Part shown: one piece after another, positions 1 to 9,452 of the stretch | Numbering within the stretch: position 1 is the first letter of the stretch | How the letters are laid out: each line of letters begins with the position of its first letter | From: Pasteurellaceae bacterium 15-036681 | Lineage (GTDB): Bacteria > Pseudomonadota > Gammaproteobacteria > Enterobacterales > Pasteurellaceae | NCBI GenBank assembly: GCA_002002485.1 | Contig: MQVI01000003.1 | Coordinates: 1-64,000, forward strand | DNA length: 64,000 nucleotides | Reading direction: 5' to 3' | The notes under the pieces: generated by a model | The model's database searches: none | What the model saw: only the letters and a program-made list of their open reading frames with translations | Told to the model about the DNA's origin: nothing | Program-made: the position numbers and the translations under genes

Positions 1-2
1 TT

Positions 3-533
3 AATCGTATTATTACTATGCTCGCAAGAGGTTGCGGAATTAGGGATATTTCTGCAATAGAGAAAATAAGCTGTGGAAAAATTCTATCTGTTTTAAGAAA
101 TTCTAACGCAGTATTAAAGCCTAAAAAGCATTATTATGACACATTAGAAATTGATGAGTTTTGGACTTTCGTGGGAAGAAAATCACAGAGAGTATGGCTA
201 ATATATGCTTTTGATAGAGCCTCCAAAGAAATAGTATCTTATGTGTGGGGAAGACGAAATAAAGAAACAGTTAATCTCTTACTACATAAATTAAAGGATT
301 CTCAAATCCAATTTGGTTGTCTTGCCTCAGATAAATGGGGTTGTTTCCGCGCTTTATTTAAAGGATATATCCATTTAATTGGACGTAAATATACTATTGG
401 CATTGAAGGAAATAATTGCCGTTTAAGACACAGGATCCGTAGAGTATTTAGAAAAAGTTGTAATTTCTCCAAATTATTGGACTACCACTTTAAAGTATTT
501 TCGCTGGTGTTTTCTTATTTGAATATAGAATAA
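3..533 (+). CDS. IS1-family transposase, 5' end cut by the window edge
   Basis: This is the C-terminal part of a DDE transposase of the IS1 family. The reading frame is open from base 3, before the first ATG at 18, so the true start lies outside the window. The visible part starts with a short helix-turn-helix-like stretch (RGCGIRDISAIEKIS). The catalytic triad follows: D in EIDEFW (residue 46 from ATG 18), D in ASDKWG (105) and E in GIEGNN (130). The tail NCRLRHRIRRVFRKSCNFSK matches the InsB signature. The stop at 531-533 runs straight into an uptake-signal hairpin. I could not identify the right terminal inverted repeat. Family assignment is firm; the exact IS name is not known. Nothing visible shows it to be inactive. 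Confidence 0.85.
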   Translation, partial: NRIITMLARGCGIRDISAIEKISCGKILSVLRNSNAVLKPKKHYYDTLEIDEFWTFVGRKSQRVWLIYAFDRASKEIVSYVWGRRNKETVNLLLHKLKDSQIQFGCLASDKWGCFRALFKGYIHLIGRKYTIGIEGNNCRLRHRIRRVFRKSCNFSKLLDYHFKVFSLVFSYLNIE

Positions 534-590
534 CAAGCGGTACGATTCACCAAGAAATTGGCAAATTTTCCTTAGAATCATACCGCTTGT
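533..590. terminator. Inverted uptake-signal pair after the IS1 transposase
   Basis: ACAAGCGGT at 533-541 and its complement ACCGCTTGT at 582-590 head a 16-bp near-perfect stem (533-548 with 575-590) around a 26-nt loop. Inverted uptake-signal pairs often serve as transcription terminators in Pasteurellaceae. There is no clear T run, so terminator activity is inferred. The remaining bases 591-782 before uvrA hold only AT-rich promoter-like sequence (TATAAT at 721-726). Confidence 0.65.
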
Positions 591-782
591 ATCTCAATCA
601 ACAGCTATGAATGCTCTTACCTATTTTAGGTGAGAATTCTTCTATACATAATTACCTATACAAAAGTTGTCGTTCTCAGTTTATTAGTGAATATACTTTA
701 ACTTATAACTGTTACAAGCATATAATCCCAAAGTATGCGATAATATAAAGAATGATGCTTTACATTTTCTCAGAAGGCAATT

Positions 783-3608
783 ATGCAATATATCGATATT
801 CGTGGGGCTAGAACCCATAATCTTAAAAATATCAATCTCACCCTACCTCGTGATAAGTTTATCGTAATTACTGGCTTGTCTGGCTCGGGGAAATCCTCTC
901 TGGCTTTTGATACGTTATATGCGGAAGGCCAGCGTCGCTATGTTGAATCGCTTTCAGCATACGCTCGTCAATTTTTGTCTTTGATGGAAAAACCTGATGT
1001 TGATCATATTGAAGGTTTATCTCCAGCAATTTCGATTGAGCAAAAATCCACATCGCACAACCCTCGTTCAACGGTGGGTACGGTAACCGAAATTCACGAC
1101 TACTTGCGTCTGCTATTTGCTCGCGTGGGTGAGCCTCGTTGCCCTGATCATGATACGCCGTTGGCTGCTCAAACTATTTCTCAAATGGTTGACCGCGTGT
1201 TAGAAGAGCCCGAAGGCAAACGCTTGATGTTGCTTGCACCTGTCGTGAAAGATCGTAAAGGTGAACACGTAAAACTTTTGGAAAATCTCACCGCTCAAGG
1301 CTATATTCGTGCCCGTATTGATGGTGAAATCTGCGATTTATCAGATCCTCCACAGCTTGAACTTCAGAAAAAACACACTATTGAAGTTGTGGTTGACCGC
1401 TTTAAAGTACGAGCAGATATTGCAACTCGTTTAGCAGAATCGTTTGAAACAGCGCTGGATTTATCTGGCTCTACGGCAATAATCGCAGATATGGACGATC
1501 CAACAGCTGAAGAGCTTGTGTTCTCATCAAGCTTTGCTTGTACACACTGTGGCTATTCCTTAACTGAATTAGAGCCTCGTTTATTTTCATTTAACAATCC
1601 AGTGGGCGCTTGTCCAACCTGTGATGGCTTAGGTGTTCAACAATATTTTGATGAACGCAAAGTGATTCAAAATCCTGATATTTCTCTTGCTAATGGCGCA
1701 ATTAAAGGCTGGGATAAGCGCAGTTTTTACTACTTTGGTTTATTAAAATCTGTGGCAAAACATTACAATTTTGATATTGAACAGCCATTTGGTCAGCTAC
1801 CGAAAAAAATTCAGAATATTATTTTAAATGGCTCAGAAGAAGAAATTGAATTTACCTACGTTAATGATCGTGGTGATTCGGTTAAACGTACGCATGCTTT
1901 TGAAGGTATTCTCAATAATATGGCGCGTCGTTATAAAGAAACCGAGTCTAATTCAGTACGAGAAGAATTAGCTAAATATATTAACAATCGTGCTTGCCTA
2001 GATTGCGAAGGATCACGTCTACGCAAAGAAGCGCGCTATGTCTTCTTAGATAAAACTAACTTACCGATGGTTTCAGAAAAAAGTATTGGAGAGGCGCTTC
2101 AATTCTTTGAGGAAATCGAACTAACTGGTCAAAAAGCACAAATTGCGGAGAAGATCTTAAAAGAGATCCGCGAACGTTTACAGTTCCTTGTGAATGTAGG
2201 ATTAAACTACCTTTCGCTTTCTCGTTCAGCTGAAACATTATCAGGTGGTGAGGCACAGCGTATTCGTTTAGCAAGCCAAATCGGCGCAGGCTTGGTTGGG
2301 GTTATGTATGTTTTGGATGAGCCGTCCATTGGTTTGCATCAACGTGATAACGAGCGTTTACTAAATACCCTTATTCATCTGCGTAATTTAGGTAATACCG
2401 TTATTGTGGTTGAACATGACGAAGATGCGATTATGGCTGCGGATCATATCGTGGATATTGGGCCGGGTGCAGGCGTACACGGCGGTAATGTCATCGCGCA
2501 AGGTACTGCTCAAGAAATTATGCAGCACGAAACATCAATTACCGGTAAATTCTTATCGGGTCGTGAAAAAATTGAGATCCCGAAAACTCGTACACCGATA
2601 GATCCTAGCCGTCTATTGAGTTTAAAAGGTGCAAGCGGCAATAACTTAAAAAATGTCGATTTAGATATTCCTGTCGGTTTATTCACTTGTATTACAGGGG
2701 TTTCAGGTTCGGGCAAATCAACCTTAATTAATGATACACTCTTCCCTATCGCTCAAAATGCGTTAAACCGTGCAGAAAATAGCAATGTAGCACCTTATAA
2801 GAGTATTGATGGCTTAGCCCATTTTGATAAAGTGATTGATATTAACCAGAGCCCAATTGGTCGTACACCTCGCTCAAACCCTGCGACTTATACAGGCTTA
2901 TTTACGCCAATCCGAGAGTTATTTGCAGGCACTCAAGAATCTCGTGCGCGTGGTTATAATGTGGGTCGTTTTAGTTTCAACGTACGTGGCGGGCGTTGTG
3001 AAGCTTGTCAGGGCGATGGTGTTATTAAGGTAGAAATGCACTTTTTACCAGATGTGTATGTGCCTTGTGATCACTGTAAAGGGAAACGTTATAACCGTGA
3101 AACCTTAGAAATTCGTTATAAAGGTAAAACCATTCATCAAGTGTTAGATATGACCGTTGAAGAAGCTCGAGAGTTCTTTGACGCTGTGCCAATGATTGCT
3201 CGCAAACTACAAACCTTGATGGACGTAGGTTTATCTTATATTCGTTTAGGTCAATCTTCGACAACACTATCAGGCGGTGAAGCACAACGTGTTAAACTTG
3301 CAGCTGAATTGTCTAAACGCGATACCGGCAAAACTCTTTATATCCTAGATGAACCCACTACAGGCTTACATTTTGCTGATATTAAGCAATTATTAAGCGT
3401 ATTGCACCGCTTGCGCGATCAAGGCAATACTATTGTGGTGATCGAACATAATTTAGATGTGATTAAGACTGCCGATTGGATTGTTGATCTTGGTTATGAA
3501 GGCGGTAGTGGCGGCGGACAGATTATCGCAACAGGTACCCCTGAAGAAGTAGCAAAAGATAAAAAATCACATACAGCACGTTTCTTAAAAGAAATTTTGA
3601 AGAAATAA
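783..3608 (+). CDS. uvrA: Excinuclease ABC subunit A
   Basis: UvrA is the damage-sensing ATPase of nucleotide excision repair. As a dimer it loads UvrB on distorted DNA. The 941-residue length matches the E. coli protein. Two ABC ATPase modules are visible. The first has Walker [16 protein letters not shown] near residue 31, a CTHC...CPTC zinc finger near 250-280, signature [13 protein letters not shown] and Walker [16 protein letters not shown] residues. The second has [15 protein letters not shown], a CEAC...CDHC zinc finger, [12 protein letters not shown] and [12 protein letters not shown]. It is a lone gene here, not divergent from ssb as in enterobacteria (ssb is at 26810). The start ATG follows AGAAGGCAATT. 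I see no convincing LexA box upstream. Identification is secure. Confidence 0.98.
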   Translation: MQYIDIRGARTHNLKNINLTLPRDKFIVITGLSGSGKSSLAFDTLYAEGQRRYVESLSAYARQFLSLMEKPDVDHIEGLSPAISIEQKSTSHNPRSTVGTVTEIHDYLRLLFARVGEPRCPDHDTPLAAQTISQMVDRVLEEPEGKRLMLLAPVVKDRKGEHVKLLENLTAQGYIRARIDGEICDLSDPPQLELQKKHTIEVVVDRFKVRADIATRLAESFETALDLSGSTAIIADMDDPTAEELVFSSSFACTHCGYSLTELEPRLFSFNNPVGACPTCDGLGVQQYFDERKVIQNPDISLANGAIKGWDKRSFYYFGLLKSVAKHYNFDIEQPFGQLPKKIQNIILNGSEEEIEFTYVNDRGDSVKRTHAFEGILNNMARRYKETESNSVREELAKYINNRACLDCEGSRLRKEARYVFLDKTNLPMVSEKSIGEALQFFEEIELTGQKAQIAEKILKEIRERLQFLVNVGLNYLSLSRSAETLSGGEAQRIRLASQIGAGLVGVMYVLDEPSIGLHQRDNERLLNTLIHLRNLGNTVIVVEHDEDAIMAADHIVDIGPGAGVHGGNVIAQGTAQEIMQHETSITGKFLSGREKIEIPKTRTPIDPSRLLSLKGASGNNLKNVDLDIPVGLFTCITGVSGSGKSTLINDTLFPIAQNALNRAENSNVAPYKSIDGLAHFDKVIDINQSPIGRTPRSNPATYTGLFTPIRELFAGTQESRARGYNVGRFSFNVRGGRCEACQGDGVIKVEMHFLPDVYVPCDHCKGKRYNRETLEIRYKGKTIHQVLDMTVEEAREFFDAVPMIARKLQTLMDVGLSYIRLGQSSTTLSGGEAQRVKLAAELSKRDTGKTLYILDEPTTGLHFADIKQLLSVLHRLRDQGNTIVVIEHNLDVIKTADWIVDLGYEGGSGGGQIIATGTPEEVAKDKKSHTARFLKEILKK

Positions 3609-3618
3609 ATCTATCAAT

Positions 3619-3670
3619 TGTAGGGGCGTATTGAATACGCCCGCGCGGGCGTACGCAGTACGCCCCTACA
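3619..3670. repeat. Short palindromic intergenic repeat (GTAGGGGCG type)
   Basis: TGTAGGGGCGTA at the left and TACGCCCCTACA-type sequence at the right form an imperfect inverted repeat between uvrA and yacL, with further small palindromes (ATACGCCC, GCGCGGGC) inside. Related elements that share GTAGGG...CCCTAC ends occur at 28863, 37216, 43273, 33516 and 47744. It probably folds in the transcript and may end uvrA transcription, but there is no T run. Confidence 0.7.
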
Positions 3671-3689
3671 AAACCATAAGGAATAAACT

Positions 3690-4070
3690 ATGGAATACCA
3701 ATTTACCCATACAATGCACGGAGTCATTGCTAAATGTTCAATGGATCATGAGGCATTTGCTCGTTGGCTAAATACCGAAATTGTGTCTAATCCTAAAGAT
3801 CTAGCGAAGATCTTCCAAGAGATAGAAAAGTGCCGTCAAGTTTATCCCAATAACTATGAAGCTATTTTTGAAGGCAAAGAATATACTCTTTATCTCAGCA
3901 ATGAAGAAGTTATGGTCAAAGCAAATAACTTAGATATGGCCTTTGAAGATTTAGATGAGTTAGAAGACGGATTTAATTTCTATAATGAGGAAAGCCTAGC
4001 TTTCTGCGGCTTAGAAGACTTTGAAGCCTTTTTAAATGCTTATCAGAAATTTGTCAAAACTTACCATTAA
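3690..4070 (+). CDS. yacL: YacL family protein (UPF0231)
   Basis: This 126-residue acidic cytoplasmic protein matches the YacL/UPF0231 family. Shared blocks include [18 protein letters not shown], the acidic stretch [23 protein letters not shown] and the C-terminal AYQKFVKTY. No function is established for the family. There is no signal peptide or membrane segment. The ATG follows AAGGAATAAACT, a good ribosome site. It lies between uvrA and the convergent mnmC and is likely transcribed alone or by read-through past the 3619 repeat. Confidence 0.92.
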   Translation: MEYQFTHTMHGVIAKCSMDHEAFARWLNTEIVSNPKDLAKIFQEIEKCRQVYPNNYEAIFEGKEYTLYLSNEEVMVKANNLDMAFEDLDELEDGFNFYNEESLAFCGLEDFEAFLNAYQKFVKTYH

Positions 4071-4099
4071 GAATCGCCCTCAGTGATGGGGGCAATTCT
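4070..4099. terminator. Imperfect hairpin between yacL and mnmC
   Basis: AGAATCGCCCT and GGGGGCAATTCT form an imperfect 10-bp stem that starts at the yacL stop codon. The genes on both sides converge on it. It lacks a long T run in either direction, so a terminator role is only likely. Confidence 0.45.
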
Positions 4100-4120
4100 A
4101 AGATAGTCAGAGGCTCATTC

Positions 4121-6127
4121 TTACGATAGCTTTCTTCCCTTTAACAAATCTCTCAACCAAGTTCTGTTGGTTGCTAAATTGTGCCAAATATCTTGGCTAA
4201 GTGGTAAGGGCTCATTGCAAATTTGACTTGCTAGTAGTTCCCCCAATAACGGTGCGGTAGTAAGGCCTCGAGAGCTTAGCCCATTCACCATATACAGATT
4301 TGGATAACACTCAGCTTGTGCCACATATTCACGACGGCGAAGCTGATTATACAAGTTTGTGTATTGCTCTTTTTGTTTTTGGTAGTTTGGCACAGCCCCC
4401 ACCATCGGCACACGATCACGAAATGCGCTTCGAATACCTACTTTTGCTAAATTCTGCGAGAGCTCTATCCCTTGCGTCCAATCACAAGCGCTTAGATTCT
4501 GCTGAAATTTTGCAATATTCTGTTGATGCTCCTCTAAGCTAAACGCCTCATCTGCATTATCTCGAATATGGCTTGCGCCAATACAATGCGTATGGCGACT
4601 AGGCGACATCGGTGTGAGATAACCGTCATAACACACCACACACTTCAGTTGCTCAAGTTGTGGGGTACTCGGAATCTGACTCACTTGCCCTCTTACAGGA
4701 TAAAGTGGAATACCCTCCGCTTGCTCAAAAGTTTTTAAGGTATGTCCATTGGCTAAAATCACCGTTTGATGGGCAAAAGTTTTTCCCTCATATTGCCACT
4801 GCCATTTTCCATCAATAAATTGAATATCTTGCACTAAGTGATTTAAAACAATATTTAGACCTAAACTTGATAAATAATGAAAACCATTTTGCACTAGTTG
4901 AACAGGCGACAGCCAGCCACCTTGTGGGATAAATGCACCGCCATTTGGTACACTCAAGCCTAATTTTTCTGATAACTGCTTAGCATCACAAAGATGATAT
5001 AACTCGCTGTCCCAACCCTGCTCTGCCATTTTCTGCAATTTTTTCTCTATTTTTTCATTATAAGCATAGAGCGCCACACCCGATAAGTTTTGTTCAAACT
5101 CAACGACTTTTGTTAGTTGCGCCAAGCGCTGCAATGCGTAGTCAAAACTGTGAACATAGAAACGCACATTGCGTTCATCATCATCACTTAATTGTGGGTA
5201 AATTGCGCCTTGCTTATTACCTGAAGCATTTTTTGCCAACTGTTCATCTTTGCAATAAAGCGTCACTTTTTTGCCACGTTCCAGAAGTGAAAGCGCCACA
5301 CATAGACTTGCAACCCCACCGCCTACAATAGCTATATCTTCAACATCTACTTGGTTGTGTTGGTAAAAATAGGGGAAAGCTAAGGTTGAAGATTGACTTG
5401 TTAATGGTTTCTCTCCCCACAACATTTCTCGCTTCTTGCCAAAGCCCTTGCGTTTTTTTACCTCAAATCCAACCGCTTGTAGACCTCGTCGCACATTACT
5501 TGATGCAGTAAATGTAGCAAAAGAGCCTCCCTTACGAGTCAAACGAAACATCTGGTTATATAAATGTTCATTCCACATTTCAGGATTCTTATCAGGTGAA
5601 AATCCATCTAAAAACCAGCTATCGATCTGTTCATTATAATAATCACCTAATTGGGGAAGATTATCCGCCATATCGCCAAACCAAATATCTAAATAAATGT
5701 GTTCAAAATGATAACGCTGGCATCCCACTTGGCGAGGTTGCCAACAAGCGGTAAGTTGTTGTGAAAATGTTGCAAATTGAGGGTAATTTTGATGAATATC
5801 CGCCAATTGTTCCGATCTTAACGGAAATTTCTCAAAAGAGATAAAATAGAGACGCTGTAATTTTGCTTGGGGATATTCAGCTCTAAATTGTTGAAAACGT
5901 TCTGCTACTGCCAAAAAATTCAAACCAGTACCAAATCCAGTTTCAGCAATCACAAAATGTTCATGATGGTGTTTTTGCCATTTTTCCCATAACTGATTTC
6001 CTTCTTGGAATACATAGAGGCTCTCTTGTAAACCATCTAGAGTGGAAAAATAGATATCGTCAAATTGTTCAGAGACTGGTGTATTATTATCATTAAAAGA
6101 AAGTGACGCAAAAGAAAGTTTAGTCAT
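4121..6127 (-). CDS. mnmC: Bifunctional tRNA 5-methylaminomethyl-2-thiouridine biosynthesis protein MnmC
   Basis: MnmC completes the mnm5s2U34 modification of wobble uridine in tRNAs. Its C-terminal FAD domain removes the carboxymethyl group of cmnm5U. Its N-terminal SAM domain then methylates nm5U. The length (668 residues) equals that of E. coli MnmC. The N-terminal half (about 1-240) has the methyltransferase motif AETGFGTGLNFLA, then DIWFGDMADNLPQL and WFLDGFSPDKNPEMW. The C-terminal half (about 260-668) has the FAD dinucleotide motif DIAIVGGGVASLCVALSLLE and ends with the NGLSSRGLTTAPLLGE block typical of these oxidases. It converges with yacL. The upstream small gene ends in its own terminator, so mnmC probably has its own promoter in 6128-6150. 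Confidence 0.96.
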   Translation of the reverse strand: MTKLSFASLSFNDNNTPVSEQFDDIYFSTLDGLQESLYVFQEGNQLWEKWQKHHHEHFVIAETGFGTGLNFLAVAERFQQFRAEYPQAKLQRLYFISFEKFPLRSEQLADIHQNYPQFATFSQQLTACWQPRQVGCQRYHFEHIYLDIWFGDMADNLPQLGDYYNEQIDSWFLDGFSPDKNPEMWNEHLYNQMFRLTRKGGSFATFTASSNVRRGLQAVGFEVKKRKGFGKKREMLWGEKPLTSQSSTLAFPYFYQHNQVDVEDIAIVGGGVASLCVALSLLERGKKVTLYCKDEQLAKNASGNKQGAIYPQLSDDDERNVRFYVHSFDYALQRLAQLTKVVEFEQNLSGVALYAYNEKIEKKLQKMAEQGWDSELYHLCDAKQLSEKLGLSVPNGGAFIPQGGWLSPVQLVQNGFHYLSSLGLNIVLNHLVQDIQFIDGKWQWQYEGKTFAHQTVILANGHTLKTFEQAEGIPLYPVRGQVSQIPSTPQLEQLKCVVCYDGYLTPMSPSRHTHCIGASHIRDNADEAFSLEEHQQNIAKFQQNLSACDWTQGIELSQNLAKVGIRSAFRDRVPMVGAVPNYQKQKEQYTNLYNQLRRREYVAQAECYPNLYMVNGLSSRGLTTAPLLGELLASQICNEPLPLSQDIWHNLATNRTWLRDLLKGRKLS

Positions 6128-6150
6128 AGCTCCTAAATATCCTCAAAATC

Positions 6151-6180
6151 AAAAAAATAAAGGACGCCTAAGCGCCCCTG
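6151..6180 (-). terminator. Intrinsic terminator of the 26-residue gene
   Basis: Read on the minus strand, GGGCGC-TTAG-GCGTCC makes a 6-bp stem with one G-U pair, followed by TTTATTTTTTT. It lies 16 bases after the stop of the small gene and before mnmC, so the small gene appears to be a single-gene transcript. Confidence 0.75.
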
Positions 6181-6195
6181 TCAATCCAATCTAAA

Positions 6196-6276
6196 TTAGA
6201 AAATATTAATTGCAAATAATACGATCATCCCTAGTGCACCAGATACCGCTAACATTGCATAACCAAATGGACCCAT
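6196..6276 (-). CDS. Small single-pass membrane protein, 26 residues
   Basis: An ATG at 6276 opens a 26-codon frame that starts MGPFGYAMLAVSG and ends LFAINIF. Almost every residue is hydrophobic or small with no charges, so the product should be a single transmembrane helix. Support for a real gene: GGGAGA lies 8 bases upstream of the ATG, a TTGCAT-16-TAGAAT promoter lies just before it, and a strong terminator follows 16 bases after the stop. It is divergent from purR and upstream of mnmC. I do not recognise the family and assign no function. Small inner-membrane proteins of this size often attach to larger membrane complexes, but nothing here shows a partner. Confidence 0.72.
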   Translation of the reverse strand: MGPFGYAMLAVSGALGMIVLFAINIF

Positions 6277-6311
6277 TTTAAAATCTCCCGAAAATTTATT
6301 AAAACGTTGCT

Positions 6312-6339
6312 ATTCTAAGGCTATTTGATAAAAATGCAA
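6312..6339 (-). promoter_or_regulatory. Promoter of the small membrane-protein gene
   Basis: On the minus strand, TTGCAT (6334-6339) and TAGAAT (6312-6317) are separated by 16 bases. The predicted start of transcription lies about 30 bases before the ATG at 6276. Both hexamers are one or two changes from the sigma-70 consensus. Confidence 0.6.
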
Positions 6340-6416
6340 TGCAAACACCGATTTTATTTAGGCCTATTAATCAAAATTCGTTATAATAGGGAAATTTTTT
6401 ATTGTGAGGAATTTCT

Positions 6417-7433
6417 ATGGCTACGATCAAAGATGTTGCCAAATTAGCAGGCGTTTCAACAACAACCGTATCGCACGTAATTAATAAAACAAGGTTTGTA
6501 GCAGAAGACACGACCAAAGCAGTATGGGATGCAGTAGCAGAATTAAACTATTCGCCAAGTGCAGTGGCTCGTAGTTTGAAAGTTAATACAACTAAATCTA
6601 TCGGAATGATCATCACCACGAGTGCTGCGCCTTATTTTGCAGAAATCGTACTCGCCGTTGAAGAATATTGCTATCGTGAAGGTTATTCTCTCTTTTTGTG
6701 TAATACGCAAAATGACCCTGAGAAGGTTCAAAACCACTTAGATATGCTAGTAACTAAGCGTGTTGATGGTATTTTGGTAATGTGTTCGGAATACACTCAG
6801 AACTCTCTAGCACTCTTTAATGGCACAAATATTCCTATGGTTGTTATGGATTGGGGCCCTAATGATGGTAAAAGCGATCGTATTCTTGATCACAGCTTTG
6901 ATGGTGGCTACCTTGCAACTAAATACTTAATTGATAATGGACACCGTGATATTGCAGTCATTGCGGGTTATTTACACAAAACGACCGCAAAAGCACGCTA
7001 TGATGGTTTTGTTAAAGCAATGACTGAAGCTGGATTACTTATCCGTCAAGAGTGGGTCTTTGAGAATGATTTCCAGCCAGAAGGTGGCTATGAAAGTACC
7101 AATAATTTATTTAAATTAGAGGGTAAATTGCCTACTGCAATCGTATGTGGGTGCGATACTATGGCGCTTGGTACAATTTCAGCTATTACCGAAAAAGGTT
7201 TAAATGTACCTCAAGATATTTCAGTTATCGGTTATGATAACATTCATGAATCTCGTTTTTATGCACCACCACTCACTACTGTTCACCAATCTAAAACACG
7301 TTTAGGACAAATGGCGCTAGATGTGCTATTCGAACGTATCAACAGTGAAACTAAGGCGAAAGAACCAACGATATTGGAATTCCATCCAGAACTGGTTGTT
7401 CGTAGTTCAGTACGTAGTCTTAATATTGGTTAA
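6417..7433 (+). CDS. purR: Purine nucleotide synthesis repressor, LacI family
   Basis: PurR represses purine biosynthesis genes when bound to hypoxanthine or guanine. The 338-residue protein has the LacI-family helix-turn-helix [20 protein letters not shown] at 1-20 and the hinge segment [13 protein letters not shown]. The periplasmic-binding-protein-like core includes [29 protein letters not shown] and LTTVHQSK. The first 60 residues are close to identical to E. coli PurR, which makes the subgroup call firm. The ATG follows GTGAGGAATTTCT. A dedA gene begins 17 bases after the stop, so the two may be cotranscribed. I looked for a self-operator and found only a weak half-site near 6341. Confidence 0.95.
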   Translation: MATIKDVAKLAGVSTTTVSHVINKTRFVAEDTTKAVWDAVAELNYSPSAVARSLKVNTTKSIGMIITTSAAPYFAEIVLAVEEYCYREGYSLFLCNTQNDPEKVQNHLDMLVTKRVDGILVMCSEYTQNSLALFNGTNIPMVVMDWGPNDGKSDRILDHSFDGGYLATKYLIDNGHRDIAVIAGYLHKTTAKARYDGFVKAMTEAGLLIRQEWVFENDFQPEGGYESTNNLFKLEGKLPTAIVCGCDTMALGTISAITEKGLNVPQDISVIGYDNIHESRFYAPPLTTVHQSKTRLGQMALDVLFERINSETKAKEPTILEFHPELVVRSSVRSLNIG

Positions 7434-7450
7434 TCGAATAAGGATAATAA

Positions 7451-8050
7451 ATGGAATACCTAATTGAATTTTTCAGTAGCTATGGCTACTGGGCTGTATT
7501 TTTAGTTTTGCTTGCTTGCGGTTTTGGCTTACCTATTCCAGAAGATATTACCCTTGTGTCTGGCGGTGTTATTTCAGGCTTAGGTTATACCAATGTGCAC
7601 TGGATGCTTGCTGTTAGTATGCTCGGTGTTTTAATTGGTGATAGCACAATGTACTGGCTAGGACGAATCTATGGTGAGAAGATCCTAAAATTCCCTTTGA
7701 TTCGTAATATTGCAACACCTGAACGATTTAAAACAGTACAAGAACGCTTTGAAAAAGAGGGTTGGAAACTGTTGTTTGTTGCTCGTTTCTTACCAGGTTT
7801 ACGTGCTGTAGTATATCTAGTGTCAGGAATTTCTAATCGAGTAACCTTTACTCGCTTTGTCCTTGTTGATTTTTGTGCTGCAATTATCTCTGTGCCAATT
7901 TGGGTTTATTTAGGTGATTTTGGTGCTAAAAAATTAGATTGGTTACAAGAACAGGTCCACAAAGGCCAAATGGCAATTTGGGTCATATTACTCGTTGGTG
8001 GCTTGTTTATTTTCTGGAAATGGAAAAAGAATCGTAATAGTAAAGCATAA
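7451..8050 (+). CDS. DedA family membrane protein
   Basis: This is a 199-residue inner-membrane protein of the DedA (SNARE-associated/VTT) family. Members take part in undecaprenyl-phosphate or phospholipid flipping, envelope integrity and proton-motive-force homeostasis. Hallmarks are LPIPEDITLVSGG near residue 27 with the acidic pair used in DedA proteins, GDSTMYWLGRIYG at about 64-76 and ARFLPGLRAVVYLVSG at about 112-127. There are four to five hydrophobic segments and a basic tail (WKWKKNRNSKA). It sits 17 bases after purR with a ribosome site AAGGATAATAA, so cotranscription is likely. Which DedA paralogue it represents cannot be said. Confidence 0.9.
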   Translation: MEYLIEFFSSYGYWAVFLVLLACGFGLPIPEDITLVSGGVISGLGYTNVHWMLAVSMLGVLIGDSTMYWLGRIYGEKILKFPLIRNIATPERFKTVQERFEKEGWKLLFVARFLPGLRAVVYLVSGISNRVTFTRFVLVDFCAAIISVPIWVYLGDFGAKKLDWLQEQVHKGQMAIWVILLVGGLFIFWKWKKNRNSKA

Positions 8051-8060
8051 TTAAGATATC

Positions 8061-8093
8061 AAAAAAGAGTTGGCATAAAACCAACTCTTTTTT
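8061..8093. terminator. Bidirectional terminator between dedA and the Dcu gene
   Basis: AAAAAAGAGTTGG (8061-8073) and CCAACTCTTTTTT (8081-8093) form a 13-bp perfect stem with a 7-base loop and T runs on both strands. It serves the two convergent genes. Confidence 0.9.
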
Positions 8094-8121
8094 ATTTGTT
8101 CAGATTTATCTATGTACTGAA

Positions 8122-9423
8122 TTACATTACCATTGGAGCCCAAATAAAGCCAAATGCAAGACCTGCAATAACACCTAAAGCTGCTGGCAACATAAATGGA
8201 TGGTCAATAATAAAGCGTCCTGGACGAGTTGTACCTGTTGTATCAATCTCCATTGCAGCTAATGTTGTAGGGTACGTCGGTAATACGAATACACCTGTTA
8301 CCGCAACAAATGACGCTAAGATAGCCCAGTTTGGCACACCTAATGCCACAGCTACAGGGATAATCAATGGCGTTGTTGAACCTTGAGAATAAAGTAATGC
8401 ACAAGTGAAGAATAATACTGCTGCAAGTAACATTGGATAGTTAGTCACCACATCACCTGCAATCGCCTTAATGTCTGCAAGGTGTGCATCAACAAAGGTT
8501 GTCCCTAAAGTTACAATACCTAGAATTACAGCAATTGAACTCATACCCGAACGGAAAGTTGAGTTAGTTACAATTGAATCAGGTTTAATTTTACCGCTTA
8601 ACATCATTAAGCAAGAACCTGCGAGCATTGCGATAATGATAATATCACGAGTACTTAATGATTTACCATTTTCGTAAGATGGACGGAATTCAGGGAACAC
8701 CGCAAAGAAGACGATCATGGCAATAGACAATAAGAAAATCAATACTGAATATTTCGCACCAGCAGGAATTGAATCTGTTTGTGATGCACCTTTACTCACT
8801 AAACCAGCTTGTAAGCGTTGTAAATAAACCTCATCATCTTGTAACTCACAACCTTGGCGTGATGAAATGAAAGCTGCCACCATTGCTGCTACGAAAGATG
8901 CTGGTAAACACACAGCCATGATTTGCAAGAATGTCACACCATTACCTTCCATAATAGTGATCATTGCTGCCATTGCAGCACTAATTGGTGAACCTGTAAT
9001 TGCAATTTGTGATGCAACTGTCGCCCCAACTAAAGCACGAGATGGACGTACGCCAGATTCTTTTGCCACTTCAGCAATAACTGGTAGAGTTGAAAATACG
9101 ATAAAACCAGTACCTGCAACAATGGTCATCAACCAAGTAATTGCTGGTGCTAAGAAGTTGATATATTTTGGATTTTTACGCAATAATTTTTCTGCATATT
9201 TTACCAATAATGCCATACCGCCTGTTGCTTGTAATGTCGCAGCAGCAAGCACAACAGTCATAATAATTAACATTACATCCACAGGAACTGAGCCAACAGG
9301 TAACCCAAATCCGATGGTTAAAATGGCTAAACCCAAACCACCGAATAGACCAATTGCAATTCCACCAAAGCGGATACCTAAAAAGATACATACCAGAACA
9401 ACTGATATTTCTGCCCATACCAT
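8122..9423 (-). CDS. Anaerobic C4-dicarboxylate transporter, Dcu family
   Basis: Dcu carriers exchange fumarate, malate or aspartate for succinate in fumarate respiration. The protein is 433 residues from the ATG at 9423. I prefer this start because GGGGAGATTCTCTTT precedes it; the frame is open further up but overlaps the racemase gene. Conserved stretches include FLGIRFGGIAIGLFGGLG, LLRKNPKYINFLAP, GTGFIVFSTLPVIAEVAKE, ALLYSQGSTTPLIIPVA and a C-terminal block with DTTGTTRPGRFIIDHPF. Around ten or more hydrophobic segments are visible. Some stretches resemble DcuA and others DcuB, so I leave the paralogue open. It lies just downstream of an Asp/Glu racemase, which suggests dicarboxylic amino acids feed the same route. 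Confidence 0.92.
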   Translation of the reverse strand: MVWAEISVVLVCIFLGIRFGGIAIGLFGGLGLAILTIGFGLPVGSVPVDVMLIIMTVVLAAATLQATGGMALLVKYAEKLLRKNPKYINFLAPAITWLMTIVAGTGFIVFSTLPVIAEVAKESGVRPSRALVGATVASQIAITGSPISAAMAAMITIMEGNGVTFLQIMAVCLPASFVAAMVAAFISSRQGCELQDDEVYLQRLQAGLVSKGASQTDSIPAGAKYSVLIFLLSIAMIVFFAVFPEFRPSYENGKSLSTRDIIIIAMLAGSCLMMLSGKIKPDSIVTNSTFRSGMSSIAVILGIVTLGTTFVDAHLADIKAIAGDVVTNYPMLLAAVLFFTCALLYSQGSTTPLIIPVAVALGVPNWAILASFVAVTGVFVLPTYPTTLAAMEIDTTGTTRPGRFIIDHPFMLPAALGVIAGLAFGFIWAPMVM

Positions 9424-9452
9424 AAAGAGAATCTCCCCAAAAAATAATAAGA

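Noticed and set aside
700..745. Possible LexA (SOS) box upstream of uvrA (AACTGTTACAAGCATATAAT).
   Set aside because: Only the left half (CTGT) fits; the right half lacks ACAG. Too weak to report as an operator.
6331..6360. Possible PurR self-operator upstream of purR (ATGCAAACACCGATTTTA).
   Set aside because: One half-site matches but the central CG and the spacing do not fit the 16-bp palindrome.
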